DNA of 64,000 nt from DASWJZ01 sp963805325 (GCA_963805325.1 CAWDTS010000016.1:1-64000); one strand, 5' to 3'; shown: positions 52,936 to 62,300, counted from the first letter of the stretch. Translations and numbers: made by a program. Notes: generated by a model from the sequence alone, not told the origin.

Positions 52936-53932
52936 TCAGCCGCCGTTCGGTAGAGGCGCATCCTCCCGGGCGCCGGTTTTTTCCTGGGCCCCGGCGTCGC
53001 CCGCCTCGCTCAGTCCGAGCCGCCGCCTCGCCTCGTCCATCGTGACAAGGCGCGGGCCGGTACCTGACATTCGAGACCGGGATCACACCCCGCCGTTTCA
53101 GGAGGGCGAGGTATTCCACCGGCAGGTAGCCCTGAAGAAACGGCTGCTGATCTATCGCGAAGGAGGCGGAGCCGTCGGCGACTGCTTTCAGCATGGTATC
53201 CGTGACGTCGAACGTTCCAACTCTGATCGTGCGGCCCTCGAGTGCCTTCGCCGCTTCGACCGCAGGCTCGCCAGCGCTGGTCGCACTGAGCGCAAGGATC
53301 GCGTCGATCTCGGTGTCTTCGGTCAGCCGGTCGGTGATCGTCTTGAGGGCCTTCGCGGGGTCGGGATCGACCTGCACGACCTCCACCGACCCGGCAAAAC
53401 CGTCGATGAAGCCCTTGCAGCGAAGGTCGAGCCCGACATTGCCGAGTTCGTGGTTCAGGCAGAGTGCCTTCTTGCCGCCGAGGCTCCGCATCGTATCGCC
53501 GGCAACGCGGCCGGCCTCGTATTCGCTTTGCCCGACATGCAGCAGCGCCCCCAACGAATGGCTGACATCGAAGCCGGAATTGATCGTAATCACCGGAATG
53601 CCGGCAGCCACCGCCGCTTGGATCGGCGGAGCGAGCGCATCTGCGTTCGGGATCGAAAAGATGAGGCCGTCGGGGGCCTCCTTCACCGCCGCCTGCGCGA
53701 GCGCCGCCATCTTATCCACGTCGAAGGTCTCGGGCGCCCGATAGACGACGGTGACGCCCGCATCCTTGGCGGCAGCCTCAGCACCCTCTTTAACGGCCGA
53801 CCAGAAGCGGTCAGCCGCGGCGCCATGCGTTACGATGACAAAGCGAAGCTTGTCCTCGGCCCGCGCACCAGCTTGCGCGAAGGACAATGCCGCGATGCCG
53901 AGAACCAGCATCCGCAATAGGCCCGGGATCAT
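52936..53932 (-). CDS. Sugar-type ABC transporter substrate-binding protein, frameshifted near its end, no transporter nearby
   Basis: Periplasmic binding protein of the ribose/galactose (PBP1) type. ATG 53932 has a good GGAG and is followed by a signal peptide ending AGARA. FVIVTHGAAADRFWSAVKEGAE, VYRAPETFDVDKM, NSGFDVSHSLGALLHVGQ and the late ASFAIDQQPFLQGYLPVEYL are typical. After PVSNV (near 53072) the frame breaks. A small indel correction gives GTGPRLVTMDEARRRLGL and a stop at 52936. No permease or ATPase gene is adjacent, so it either serves a distant transporter or is an orphan sensor. Confidence 0.83.
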
Positions 53933-54043
53933 TTTCGGCTCCGAGCGCCCCGCTCTCATCCGTTGACTAGCACAGGAGAAGTATTCGGCAAGGCGACGAA
54001 CCGCCTTTTTCGAACAAAATTGCGACCTTGAGGGAAAAGCGCC

Positions 54044-54865
54044 TCAGTCGCTATCCAACTCCTCGGCAAACCGCGAAGCCTTCGCCGCCGCCCGGCCCCA
54101 CGCGCGCCACGCGAACGGGATGTGGCCGAGATAGGCAACCGCCGCGGTCGCCAGGAACGAGAAGGGATAGCTCGCAAAGAGCGCCACCAGGAGCACGCCG
54201 ATCACGAGAACCGGCAGCACGCGGTCGCGCGGGATGCGCTGCCCGAACCGCTTTCCCGAGAACGTCGGCAGCCGGCTCACCATCAGAAGCGCGATGACGA
54301 TGGTGTAGATCGCGACGAGGATCGCAGCGGCCTTGAAGTCGAGAAGGAAGGTCCGCTGCAGGAAGTAAGGCAGCATCACGAGGCCCGCCCCGGCCGGTGC
54401 GGGAACGCCGACGAAAAAGTCGCGATGCCAGTCGGGCCGCGGCTCCTCGGCAATGAGCGCGGCATTGAAGCGGGCGAGCCGGAGCCCCGTGCAGATGGCA
54501 AAGACGAGCGCGCAAATCCACCCGAACGAGGAGAGCGCGTCGAGCCGCCAGATGAACACGAAGATCGCCGGCGCGACGCCGAAATTCACAAAATCGGCCA
54601 GCAAATCCAGCTGCTCGCCGAAGCGTGAGGAAGCACGGAAGTAGCGTGCCAGGCGCCCGTCGATGCCGTCCAGGATGATCGCGACGATGACACCTGCGAC
54701 CGCGAGGTCGAAACGGTGCTCCACCGCCATGCGGATCGCGGTCAGCCCGGCGCAAAGCCCAAGCAGCGTGACTAGGTTCGGAAGAACGGCCGTGAACGGC
54801 ACAAGTCGGCGACGCGGCCTGCCGCGCTTCGCCTCCGGGTCGATGGGGGGAAAGAGGCCTGCCAT
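54044..54865 (-). CDS. pssA: CDP-diacylglycerol-serine O-phosphatidyltransferase
   Basis: 273-aa integral membrane enzyme making phosphatidylserine from CDP-diacylglycerol and serine. The CDP-alcohol phosphotransferase motif is DGIDGRLARYFRASSRFGEQLDLLADFVNFG (D-x2-DG-x2-AR-x8-G-x3-D-x3-D pattern), followed by several hydrophobic helices. It lies 4 bases after psd on the same strand, so the two phosphatidylethanolamine-pathway enzymes form an operon. Confidence 0.95.
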   Translation of the reverse strand: MAGLFPPIDPEAKRGRPRRRLVPFTAVLPNLVTLLGLCAGLTAIRMAVEHRFDLAVAGVIVAIILDGIDGRLARYFRASSRFGEQLDLLADFVNFGVAPAIFVFIWRLDALSSFGWICALVFAICTGLRLARFNAALIAEEPRPDWHRDFFVGVPAPAGAGLVMLPYFLQRTFLLDFKAAAILVAIYTIVIALLMVSRLPTFSGKRFGQRIPRDRVLPVLVIGVLLVALFASYPFSFLATAAVAYLGHIPFAWRAWGRAAAKASRFAEELDSD

Positions 54866-54869
54866 GGGG

Positions 54870-55571
54870 TTAGTCGCGGCGCATGGGATACGGCGGCAAC
54901 GGCTGCGCGCCCGGCATCAGCGCAATCGGCGTCTCGCCGGCGATGGCGCGCTGCCCCGGATTGACGATGACCGTCGCGCCTTCCGGCAGGTAGACGTCGA
55001 GCCGCGAGCCGAAACGGATCATGCCGATCCGCTCGCCGACCTCGAGGCGCGCCCCCTCGCGCGTCCAGCAGAGGATGCGCCGGGCGACAAGACCGGCGAT
55101 CTGCACCACCCCGACAATTTGGCCGCCTTCGGTCTCGATCATCAGACCGTTCCGTTCGTTGACTTCGCTCGCTTTGTCGAGGTCGGCGCTGAGGAATTTC
55201 CCGGCCTTGTAGGCCACCGAGGTCACGCGGCCGGCGACCGGCGCGCGATTGATGTGGCAATCGAAAACATTCATGAAGACCGACACGCGCGTCAGCGGCT
55301 CTGCCCCGAGGCCAAGCTCCGGCGGCGGCAGCGCGTGGACGATCGGCTCCACCCGCCCGTCGGCCGGGCTAACGACAAGCCCCGGAGCGACCGGCACGAC
55401 GCGCACTGGATCGCGAAAAAAGATCACCATCCAGCCGGCAAGGATCAGGAGCAGCCAGAAGAGCGGCGCGAACAGGAACGCGAACACCACCGCAAGCGCC
55501 AGGGTGACCGCAATGAAGGGCCAGCCCTCGCGGTGGACGGTCGGAACGGCCTCGCTGATGGAGCGCAACAT
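54870..55571 (-). CDS. psd: Phosphatidylserine decarboxylase, short type
   Basis: 233-aa proenzyme of the short (PSD-A) type. N-terminal membrane segments (about residues 17-52) precede SPADGRVEPIV, the FMNVFDCHINRAPVAG block and the self-cleavage region RFGSRLDVYLP. Cleavage at Gly-Ser makes the pyruvoyl cofactor. Product is phosphatidylethanolamine. The following gene is pssA. Upstream, the ATM1-like exporter ends 40 bases away on the same strand. Confidence 0.95.
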   Translation of the reverse strand: MLRSISEAVPTVHREGWPFIAVTLALAVVFAFLFAPLFWLLLILAGWMVIFFRDPVRVVPVAPGLVVSPADGRVEPIVHALPPPELGLGAEPLTRVSVFMNVFDCHINRAPVAGRVTSVAYKAGKFLSADLDKASEVNERNGLMIETEGGQIVGVVQIAGLVARRILCWTREGARLEVGERIGMIRFGSRLDVYLPEGATVIVNPGQRAIAGETPIALMPGAQPLPPYPMRRD

Positions 55572-55611
55572 CGCGCGCTCATAGACAATGCAGCCCGCGC
55601 GGGGAAGCCGC

Positions 55612-57507
55612 CTACTCCGCCGCGTCCTCCACGACGAGGTCCGGCGGGATCAGGCCGCGCGCTTCTTCGCGCGTGCGGCGGAGCCGCTCCGCGATCTCGT
55701 CGACCTCGCGCTGGCGCTCCCACATGGCGGCGTAGAGGCCGCGGCGTGCGAGCAGTTCGCCGTGCGTCCCCTGCTCCGCGATCGCGCCGTCCTGCAGCAC
55801 GATGATCCGGTCGGCGTTGACCACGGTCGACAGGCGATGGGCGATGACCAGCGCCGTGCGGTTCTGAGATACGTTGTCGAGCGCCGCCTGGATCTCGTGC
55901 TCGGTCGCCGTGTCGAGCGCCGAGGTGGCCTCGTCGAGGACGAGGATCGGCGGCGCTTTCAAAATCGTGCGGGCGATAGCGACGCGCTGCTTCTCGCCGC
56001 CGGAGAGCTTCAGTCCGCGCTCGCCGACCTGCGTGTCGTATCCTGCCGGCAGGCGCTCGATGAAGCGCGCCACCTGCGCCATCTGCGCAGCCGCGCGCAC
56101 GTCCTCCTCGCTGGCGTCCCAGCGGCCGTAGCGGATGTTGTAGCCGATCGTGTCGTTGAACAGCACGGTGTCCTGCGGAACGATGCCGATCGCGGCGCGC
56201 AGGCTGTCTTGCGCGACGTCGCGAATGTCCTGACCGTCGATCGTGATGCGGCCCTCCGAGACGTCGTAGAAGCGGAAGAGAAGCCGGGCTAGCGTCGACT
56301 TGCCGGCGCCCGAAGGGCCGACGACAGCGACCGTCGCATTGGCCGGGACCTCGAAGCTGACGCCCTTCAGGATCTGCCGTGAAGGCTCATAGGCGAAGTG
56401 CACGTCCTCGAAGCGGATCGCGCCTTCGCTCACGATGAGCGGCGGCGCGCTCTCCCGGTCCGTGACCTCGGCTGGCACCTCGAGAAGACGGAACATCGCT
56501 TCGATGTCGGCGAGCCCCTGCACGATCTCGCGATAGACGAAGCCGATGAAGTTGAGCGGCATCGAGAGCTGCATGAGCAGCGCGTTGACGAGCACGAAGT
56601 CGCCGATCGTCTGCTGTCCGGCCATGATCGCGCGCGCCGACATCACCATGCAGATCGCCATGCCGGTTGCGAAGATGGCCATCTGACCGAGGTTGAGGCC
56701 GGCGAGCGAAACCCATGTGCGCACCGCAGCGCGCTCGTAGCGCGCCATGGAACGGTCGAAACGATCCGCCTCACGCTGCTCGTTGCCGAAATATTTGACG
56801 GTCTCGTAGTTCAAGAGCGAGTCGATCGCCTTGGAATGCGCGTCCGTGTCGGAGTCGTTCATCTCGCGGCGGATGGAGATGCGCCAGTCGCTGGCGCGGA
56901 TCGTGAACCAGACGTAGACGGCGACCGTGATGGCGATGACCACCACGTAGGGAATCCCGAACTGGTACCAGACGATGCCGGCCGTCAGTCCGAATTCGAG
57001 CACGGTAGGGGCGGCGTTCAGGATGACGTGGCGGACGATGTTCTCGATTCCCGTCGTGCCGCGCTCGATGATGCGCGACAGGCCGCCAGTTCGCCGATCG
57101 AGGTGAAAGCGCAGCGACAAGCCGTGGAGATGCACGAAGGTCCGGTAGGCGAGTTGCCTGACGGCGTGCAGTCCGACCCGCGCGAACAGCGCGTCGCGGA
57201 CTTGCGCGAAACCCGATGTGAGGACGCGCCCGAGATTGTAGGCAAGGACCAGCGCCACCGGCCCTGCGATGAGGAGCGGCAGATAGGACGGCGGGCTGCC
57301 CTGTCCGGTCAGAGTGTCGGTCGCCCACTTGTAGGAATAGGGCACGAGCACCCCCACCACCTTGGCGGCGACGAGCGCGGCAAACGCCACGACCACCCGA
57401 AACTTCAGATCGGGTCGGTCGGTCGGCCACATATACGGCCAGAGATGGAGAATGGCCGAGAAGGTGCGGCCGCTGTCGGCGGAGACCTTCGGAACGGTGT
57501 CAGCCAT
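55612..57507 (-). CDS. ATM1/HMT1-type ABC transporter (membrane domain fused to ATPase)
   Basis: 631-aa half-transporter acting as a homodimer. The membrane domain (about residues 20-330) contains the ATM1 hallmark LRFHLDRRTGGLSRIIERGTTGI. The ATPase domain has Walker A VGPSGAGKS, signature LSGGEKQRVAIA, Walker B ILVLDEATSALD and H-loop VIAHRLSTV. Family members export glutathione or Fe-S/metal-thiol conjugates. It starts within TGATG, overlapping the stop of the ArsR gene by one base, so a metal- or thiol-responsive operon is plausible. Confidence 0.92.
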   Translation of the reverse strand: MADTVPKVSADSGRTFSAILHLWPYMWPTDRPDLKFRVVVAFAALVAAKVVGVLVPYSYKWATDTLTGQGSPPSYLPLLIAGPVALVLAYNLGRVLTSGFAQVRDALFARVGLHAVRQLAYRTFVHLHGLSLRFHLDRRTGGLSRIIERGTTGIENIVRHVILNAAPTVLEFGLTAGIVWYQFGIPYVVVIAITVAVYVWFTIRASDWRISIRREMNDSDTDAHSKAIDSLLNYETVKYFGNEQREADRFDRSMARYERAAVRTWVSLAGLNLGQMAIFATGMAICMVMSARAIMAGQQTIGDFVLVNALLMQLSMPLNFIGFVYREIVQGLADIEAMFRLLEVPAEVTDRESAPPLIVSEGAIRFEDVHFAYEPSRQILKGVSFEVPANATVAVVGPSGAGKSTLARLLFRFYDVSEGRITIDGQDIRDVAQDSLRAAIGIVPQDTVLFNDTIGYNIRYGRWDASEEDVRAAAQMAQVARFIERLPAGYDTQVGERGLKLSGGEKQRVAIARTILKAPPILVLDEATSALDTATEHEIQAALDNVSQNRTALVIAHRLSTVVNADRIIVLQDGAIAEQGTHGELLARRGLYAAMWERQREVDEIAERLRRTREEARGLIPPDLVVEDAAE

Positions 57508-57827
57508 CAGCGCGCCTCGCGGGCGGACACGACCGTTGCTGCCGAACCGATGAGGTCGACAATCCCTTCAACGTCGCCGCGAAGCGCCGCGAAGGCCGCC
57601 GGATTGAGCACGTAACTGGATCGCACGCCATCCCGCCGGAAACTCACCAGCCCGGCATCCTTCAGCACCTTCAGGTGCTGCGAGACCGTGGACTGTGCAA
57701 GCGGCAGCCGGCTGCACACGTCGGCGCAGCAACAGGCGCTTCGCTCGGCAAGCGCGCGCACGATGGCGAGCCGCACCGGATGGCCAAGCGCTTTAAGGCG
57801 CTCGGCGGCGGCGTCGACGTTCTCCAC
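57507..57827 (-). CDS. ArsR/SmtB-family transcription regulator with a cysteine cluster
   Basis: 106-aa winged-helix repressor: ERLKALGHPVRLAIVRAL, then the recognition helix QSTVSQHLKVLKDAGLV, then the wing with SFRRDGVRSSYVL. A cluster CCCADVC sits just before the recognition helices, close to where CxC metal sensors bind arsenite, lead or cadmium, though the spacing is unusual. GTG 57827 has AAAGGGG upstream and is preferred; a GTG at 57860 would add 11 residues without a Shine-Dalgarno. It probably represses itself and the exporter downstream. Confidence 0.87.
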   Translation of the reverse strand: MENVDAAAERLKALGHPVRLAIVRALAERSACCCADVCSRLPLAQSTVSQHLKVLKDAGLVSFRRDGVRSSYVLNPAAFAALRGDVEGIVDLIGSAATVVSAREAR

Positions 57828-57936
57828 GGAAACCCCTTTCGCGTCCGGGTCCCGCGCCACAAGGCGGCGCGAAGGCTCAACGCTATCGTTTATCGCCGAT
57901 TGCCGATGAATGCAAACCGGTGGCGAGCGCGGGAGC

Positions 57937-59943
57937 TCAGTTCGTCACGGTTTCCCAGGTGCGGTCGCGCGTCGGGATCACGAAGACCTGCCCGGGGAAG
58001 ATCCAGTGCGGATTGTCGATCCGGTCGCGGTTGGCGGCAAAGATCGCCTCGTACTTGACGCCGCGCCCGTAGTTGCGCCGCGCGATCCGCCAGAGATTGT
58101 CGCCGCGCCGGATGATCACGTAGGTCGGCCTCGGCGCCGACGCCTCGGAAAGGAGTGTCTGTCCTGTTGTCGCGGTCGCCGTCCCGGCCGGCTCGAGCAC
58201 GACGCCGTCAGCGTAACGCATGAACGGAGCCGACGCTTCGACGACGGCACTCTCGCCCGCGCCCTCTTCCGGCGCGGCCGCAACCCGGAAAACCACCTCT
58301 CCGACCGGAACGTCACGCTTCGCTTCGAGCAGCCACGCGCCCTCCTGGCTGGCGCGTGCTTCGCCAACCAGCTCCTCGTTGGCATAGATGCGCACGAGCA
58401 TGCCCGGCGGCGCCTCACCGGCGATGTAGAGCGTTCCGCCTTCCGCCTCCGCGGCCCTGATCTTGACCTTGCTCGTGTCGATCGCGTCTGCCGATGCCTC
58501 GGCGGTGACCGACAGCCCGCCCACCTGGCCCTCGGCTGCATCGGCAACCAGCTTCGACATGTCGAGCGTGGTGACGGACGCCTCGGCGGACCCAGCGTCG
58601 GTCGGCACGGCCGCCTCGACCGGACCGATCTCGACCTTCTGCGCCGGCTCCTCGGCAGGCGCATGGGCTTCGGCGGCCGCAACCTGTTCTTCCGGCTGCG
58701 CCGTGCCGGACTCAGCACCGGCCGGCGTCTCGGCGGCTGCGACGCCCTGCTCGCCGGCAGAGGAGGCACCCTCGGATGCCGCGTCGGCTGCTTCGCCGGC
58801 CGAAGGCAGCATCGCCGATGCGGCCTCCTGATCACTGCTCGCGGCGGACCCGGCAGGCGCTGCGCCCGAAGTCGCTTCCGTTGCCGGTGTTTCAGTTGTG
58901 GTGGCGACTTCTTCCCCGCCTGCGGTCGAGCTGCCTCCCGTCGTGCCAGAACCTTCGCCGGTTGCAGGCGCTTCTGCCGCGGCCATTTCCTGTTCGCCGG
59001 CAGCCGTAGCGCTTTCCGAGGGTGTACCGGAGCCTTCGCCGATCGCGGACGTTCCTGCCGCGGCCATCCCCTGTTCGCCGGCAGCCGTCGTGCTTTCCGG
59101 GGTCACGCCGGGAGCCTCGCCTGCCATTGGGGCTTCTGCCGCCGCCATTGCCTGCTCGCCGCTTGCGGCTGTTCCCTCGGCCGTTGTTCCCGAAGCCACG
59201 CCAGTCGTGGGCGCTTCTGCGGCGGCCATTGCCTGCTCACCGCTTGCGGCTGCCCCGCCCGATGTTTCACCGGCCGCCGGCGTCTCTGCCGCGGCGACGT
59301 TCGCCTCACCGGCCGCAGCCGGTTCCGATGTGGGAGCCGCCCCCTCTCCCGTCACAGGCGATTCCGCAGCAGACATCGCCTGATCGCCGCCTGTCGCGGG
59401 AGCCCCCGACGCCGCGCCCGAAGCATTGCCAGCCGCAGGCGGGGCGGCGGTTGCGACGTCCTGCTCGCCTCTCGCTGCCCCACCTTGAGGCGCCGCGCCT
59501 GGCGCTTCGCTCGTCGCCGAGGCTTCGGCGGCCGCCACTGGCTGCTCAGCGGGGGCAGCGGCACCCGCTGGTGCCGCACCGGAAGCTTCGCCGGCTGACG
59601 ACGGCTCGGCCGCGGCCATTTGGCCTTCGGTGGCCATTTGGCCCTCGGCGGCCGCAGTCGCCGGCTGTTCTTCGCTGGAGGTTGCGGCGGACGCGCTTTC
59701 CTGCGCCGTCTCGGCAGGCTGGGCCGGCTCAGCCACCGGCGCCGCGGCTTCAACCGCCGGCTCCGGCACCGCCGCGGGAGCCGCCGCAGGCTGCGCCGGG
59801 GCAGTCGCCTGCTCGGTGCCGGGTGCCGCGCGCTGCTGCGTGACCTCGCGCACGTGCTGCAAATCGGCTCTGTAGAGAAGAATGGCGGCGATGCCGATAA
59901 CAAGCGCGAAGATGACGGAGAGCGCGACGAGAGGGCGTGGCAT
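57937..59943 (-). CDS. LysM-domain protein with long Ala/Glu-rich repeat region
   Basis: 668-aa cell-envelope protein. A single N-terminal membrane anchor (about residues 5-24) is followed by ~400 residues of low-complexity Ala/Glu/Gly/Pro sequence made of 27-residue repeats. Then come two beta-rich stretches (about 485-575) and a C-terminal LysM domain (about 605-656: YVIIRRGDNLWRIARRNYGRG and WIFPGQVFVIP) that should bind peptidoglycan. This Ig-like plus LysM arrangement is common in Hyphomicrobiales. The repeat length is probably variable between strains. Confidence 0.88.
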   Translation of the reverse strand: MPRPLVALSVIFALVIGIAAILLYRADLQHVREVTQQRAAPGTEQATAPAQPAAAPAAVPEPAVEAAAPVAEPAQPAETAQESASAATSSEEQPATAAAEGQMATEGQMAAAEPSSAGEASGAAPAGAAAPAEQPVAAAEASATSEAPGAAPQGGAARGEQDVATAAPPAAGNASGAASGAPATGGDQAMSAAESPVTGEGAAPTSEPAAAGEANVAAAETPAAGETSGGAAASGEQAMAAAEAPTTGVASGTTAEGTAASGEQAMAAAEAPMAGEAPGVTPESTTAAGEQGMAAAGTSAIGEGSGTPSESATAAGEQEMAAAEAPATGEGSGTTGGSSTAGGEEVATTTETPATEATSGAAPAGSAASSDQEAASAMLPSAGEAADAASEGASSAGEQGVAAAETPAGAESGTAQPEEQVAAAEAHAPAEEPAQKVEIGPVEAAVPTDAGSAEASVTTLDMSKLVADAAEGQVGGLSVTAEASADAIDTSKVKIRAAEAEGGTLYIAGEAPPGMLVRIYANEELVGEARASQEGAWLLEAKRDVPVGEVVFRVAAAPEEGAGESAVVEASAPFMRYADGVVLEPAGTATATTGQTLLSEASAPRPTYVIIRRGDNLWRIARRNYGRGVKYEAIFAANRDRIDNPHWIFPGQVFVIPTRDRTWETVTN
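58675..59241 (-). repeat. Seven in-frame 81-bp tandem repeats in the LysM protein gene
   Basis: Units begin at residues 235, 262, 289, 316, 343, 370 and 397, exactly 27 residues apart, with consensus GEQxMAAAEAPxTGExSGT followed by eight less conserved residues. The earlier units (about residues 110-234) are of the same kind but less regular in length. All units keep the reading frame. Confidence 0.85.
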
Positions 59944-60081
59944 TGGGCCGCTACTGAGCCTCCATTAGATTCGGAAAAGCGTCACGGATTGTTTGTATTC
60001 CCCGGAGCCCGCCGGCTCAAGGCCGGCAGACAGGAGAGCCCTGCGCTTGATTACCGCGCGGTGCGATGCAACCTTTCGGTC

Positions 60082-60684
60082 ATGCGAAACCTGACAAGTC
60101 TTTGTGTTTATTGCGGCTCGGGGCTCGGGACCAACCCGGCCTACGAAGCGGCGGCCCGCATTCTCGGCCATGCAATGGCAGAGTCCGGCGTGCGCCTCAT
60201 CTATGGCGGCGGCTCCGTCGGCTTGATGGGAACCATCGCCCGCGCCGTGCTCGACGGCGGCGGCAGCGTCACCGGGATTATCCCGCGCTTCCTGCAAAGC
60301 CGCGAGCGGCCGATGACCGACCTGACGGAGCTGGTCGTCACCGAGGACATGCATCAGCGCAAGCGGCTGATGTTCGAAGGGGCCGATGCCTTCGTCGCGC
60401 TGCCCGGCGGCGTCGGCACGCTTGAGGAACTGGTCGAGCAGATGACCTGGGCGCAGCTCGGCCGTCACGAGAAGCCGGTGCTTCTCGCCAATATCGCCGG
60501 CTTCTGGGACCCGCTGGTGCGGCTTCTCGACGAGATGCGCCGCGTCGGCTTCATCCGCTCCGATCTGGAAGTGTCCTGCGTCGTCGCCAGCCGGGCCGAG
60601 GACATCCTGCCGATGCTGGAGCGGACCATGGCGGCGCGCCCCGAGCCGGAGCTCGAAGCCGCCGCCCCGATCGGACAGATGTAA
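60082..60684 (+). CDS. LOG-family protein (cytokinin riboside 5'-monophosphate phosphoribohydrolase-like)
   Basis: 200-aa Rossmann-fold protein. It starts SLCVYCGSGLGTNPAYEAAA, contains LIYGGGSVGLMGTIA and carries the diagnostic PGGVGTLEE. Enzymes with this motif release free base from nucleoside monophosphates; bacterial versions are often mislabelled as lysine decarboxylases. ATG 60082 fits the family start. The frame extending to 59620 is antisense to the LysM gene. It is convergent with cimA, 2 bases apart. Confidence 0.9.
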   Translation: MRNLTSLCVYCGSGLGTNPAYEAAARILGHAMAESGVRLIYGGGSVGLMGTIARAVLDGGGSVTGIIPRFLQSRERPMTDLTELVVTEDMHQRKRLMFEGADAFVALPGGVGTLEELVEQMTWAQLGRHEKPVLLANIAGFWDPLVRLLDEMRRVGFIRSDLEVSCVVASRAEDILPMLERTMAARPEPELEAAAPIGQM

Positions 60685-60686
60685 CG

Positions 60687-62300
60687 CTACTCCGCCGCTG
60701 AGCGGACCGGCGCCTCTTGTGCCCTGACGAGCTTGTAGTTGACCGCGTCGAGAAGCGCCTCGAACGAAGCGTCGATGATGTTCGAGGACACGCCAACGGT
60801 GAGCCAGCGGTTCCCCTCCCCGTCCCGGCTTTCGATGAGTACCCGCGTCACCGCCTCCGTGCCGCCGTTCAGGATGCGGACCTTGTAGTCGACCAGTTCC
60901 AGGTCGTTGATGAAGGCGCTCAACTCGCCGAGGTCTTTCCGAAGCGCCTTGTCGAGCGCGTTGACCGGGCCGTTGCCTTCCGCGACCGACATGCGCCTGT
61001 CGCCGTTCACGTTGACCTTGACCACCGCCTCGGCAACCGTCTTCAGCCGGCCCTTGGCATCGAAGCGCCGCTCCACGTTCACGCGGAAACCTTCGACCTT
61101 GAAGAAGTCGGGGAGCGTGCCGAGCCGGCGGCGTGCGAGAAGCTCCAGCGAGGCGTCGGCCCCCTCATAGGCATAGCCCTGCGACTCCCGCTCCTTGATC
61201 TCCGAGAGCAGTCCGTCGAGGCGCGGGTCCTTGCGATCGAAGGCGAGCCCGAAGCGTTCCAGCTCCGCGATCAGGTTGGAGCGTCCCGCCTGATCGGAGA
61301 CGAGCAGCCTGCGGCGGTTGCCGACCGCCTCCGGCTTGACGTGCTCGTAGGTCTCAGGCGCCTTAACCAGCGCCGAGGCATGGATACCGGCTTTCGTCGA
61401 GAAGGCGGACGCGCCAACATAAGGCGCCTGCCGGTTCGGCGCGCGGTTCAGTATCTCGTCGAAGGCATGCGAGACATGCGTCAGCTCCGTGAGCTTCTGC
61501 GCCGAGAGTCCCGTCTCGAAGCGCTCGGCGAAGCCCGGCTTCAGCATCAGCGTCGGGATGATGGAGACGAGATCGGCATTGCCGCAACGTTCGCCGATGC
61601 CGTTCAACGTGCCCTGCACCTGCCGGGCGCCGGCCCGGACCGCGGCAAGCGAGTTCGCCACCGCCTGTCCCGTGTCGTTGTGCGCGTGGATGCCGATCTT
61701 CTCGCCGCCGAAGCGCTTCACAACGTCGGCGACGATCGCTTCGACCTCGTCGGGGAGCGTGCCGCCGTTGGTGTCGCAAAGCACGGCCCAGCGCGCACCG
61801 GCTCCTAGCGCCGCCTCGACACAAGCGAGCGCGTAATCCCGGTTGGCCTTGTAGCCATCGAAGAAGTGCTCGCAGTCGAGCAGCGTCTCGCGCCCCGCCG
61901 CGACCGACGCCGCAACCAACTCGGAGATCGATTCAAGATTTTCCTCGTTGGTGCAGCCAAGTGCGAGGCGCACGTGGAAGTCCCAGGCCTTGGCGACGAA
62001 GCAGATCGCGTCGGCCTTGGCGCGAAGCAGGTCCTGAAGCCCTGGGTCGTTCGAGACCGAGCGCCCCGCCCGCTTCACCATGCCGAAGGCGGTAAAGGTC
62101 GCGCGGCGCGTCCGCTTCTCCGTGAAAAAGGCCGTGTCGGTCGGGTTGGCGCCCGGATAGCCGCCCTCGACGTAGTCTATGCCAAGTTGATCAAGCAGAT
62201 CGGCGACCAGGATCTTGTCTTCGACCGAGAAGTCGATGCCCGGCGTCTGCTGGCCATCGCGCAACGTCGTGTCGAAGAGATAGAGGCGTTCCTTACTCAT
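60687..62300 (-). CDS. cimA: (R)-citramalate synthase
   Basis: 537-aa enzyme joining pyruvate and acetyl-CoA to citramalate, the threonine-independent route to isoleucine. The HMGL-like TIM barrel starts RLYLFDTTLRDGQQTPG and has metal ligands in GIHAHNDTGQAVANS. A C-terminal LeuA-type allosteric domain (about residues 400-520) would sense the end product. The first 14 codons and flanking bases are duplicated 124 bases upstream. The Shine-Dalgarno before ATG 62300 is weaker than the one before the duplicate. Confidence 0.92.
   Translation of the reverse strand: MSKERLYLFDTTLRDGQQTPGIDFSVEDKILVADLLDQLGIDYVEGGYPGANPTDTAFFTEKRTRRATFTAFGMVKRAGRSVSNDPGLQDLLRAKADAICFVAKAWDFHVRLALGCTNEENLESISELVAASVAAGRETLLDCEHFFDGYKANRDYALACVEAALGAGARWAVLCDTNGGTLPDEVEAIVADVVKRFGGEKIGIHAHNDTGQAVANSLAAVRAGARQVQGTLNGIGERCGNADLVSIIPTLMLKPGFAERFETGLSAQKLTELTHVSHAFDEILNRAPNRQAPYVGASAFSTKAGIHASALVKAPETYEHVKPEAVGNRRRLLVSDQAGRSNLIAELERFGLAFDRKDPRLDGLLSEIKERESQGYAYEGADASLELLARRRLGTLPDFFKVEGFRVNVERRFDAKGRLKTVAEAVVKVNVNGDRRMSVAEGNGPVNALDKALRKDLGELSAFINDLELVDYKVRILNGGTEAVTRVLIESRDGEGNRWLTVGVSSNIIDASFEALLDAVNYKLVRAQEAPVRSAAE

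Noticed and set aside
58675..59469. CRISPR array
   Set aside because: The 81-bp periodicity lies inside a coding frame, the units vary, and there are no unique spacers between constant repeats.
60082..62300. Antisense frame across cimA (60717-61808) as a gene
   Set aside because: It mirrors cimA codon by codon, has no domain and no ribosome-binding site.
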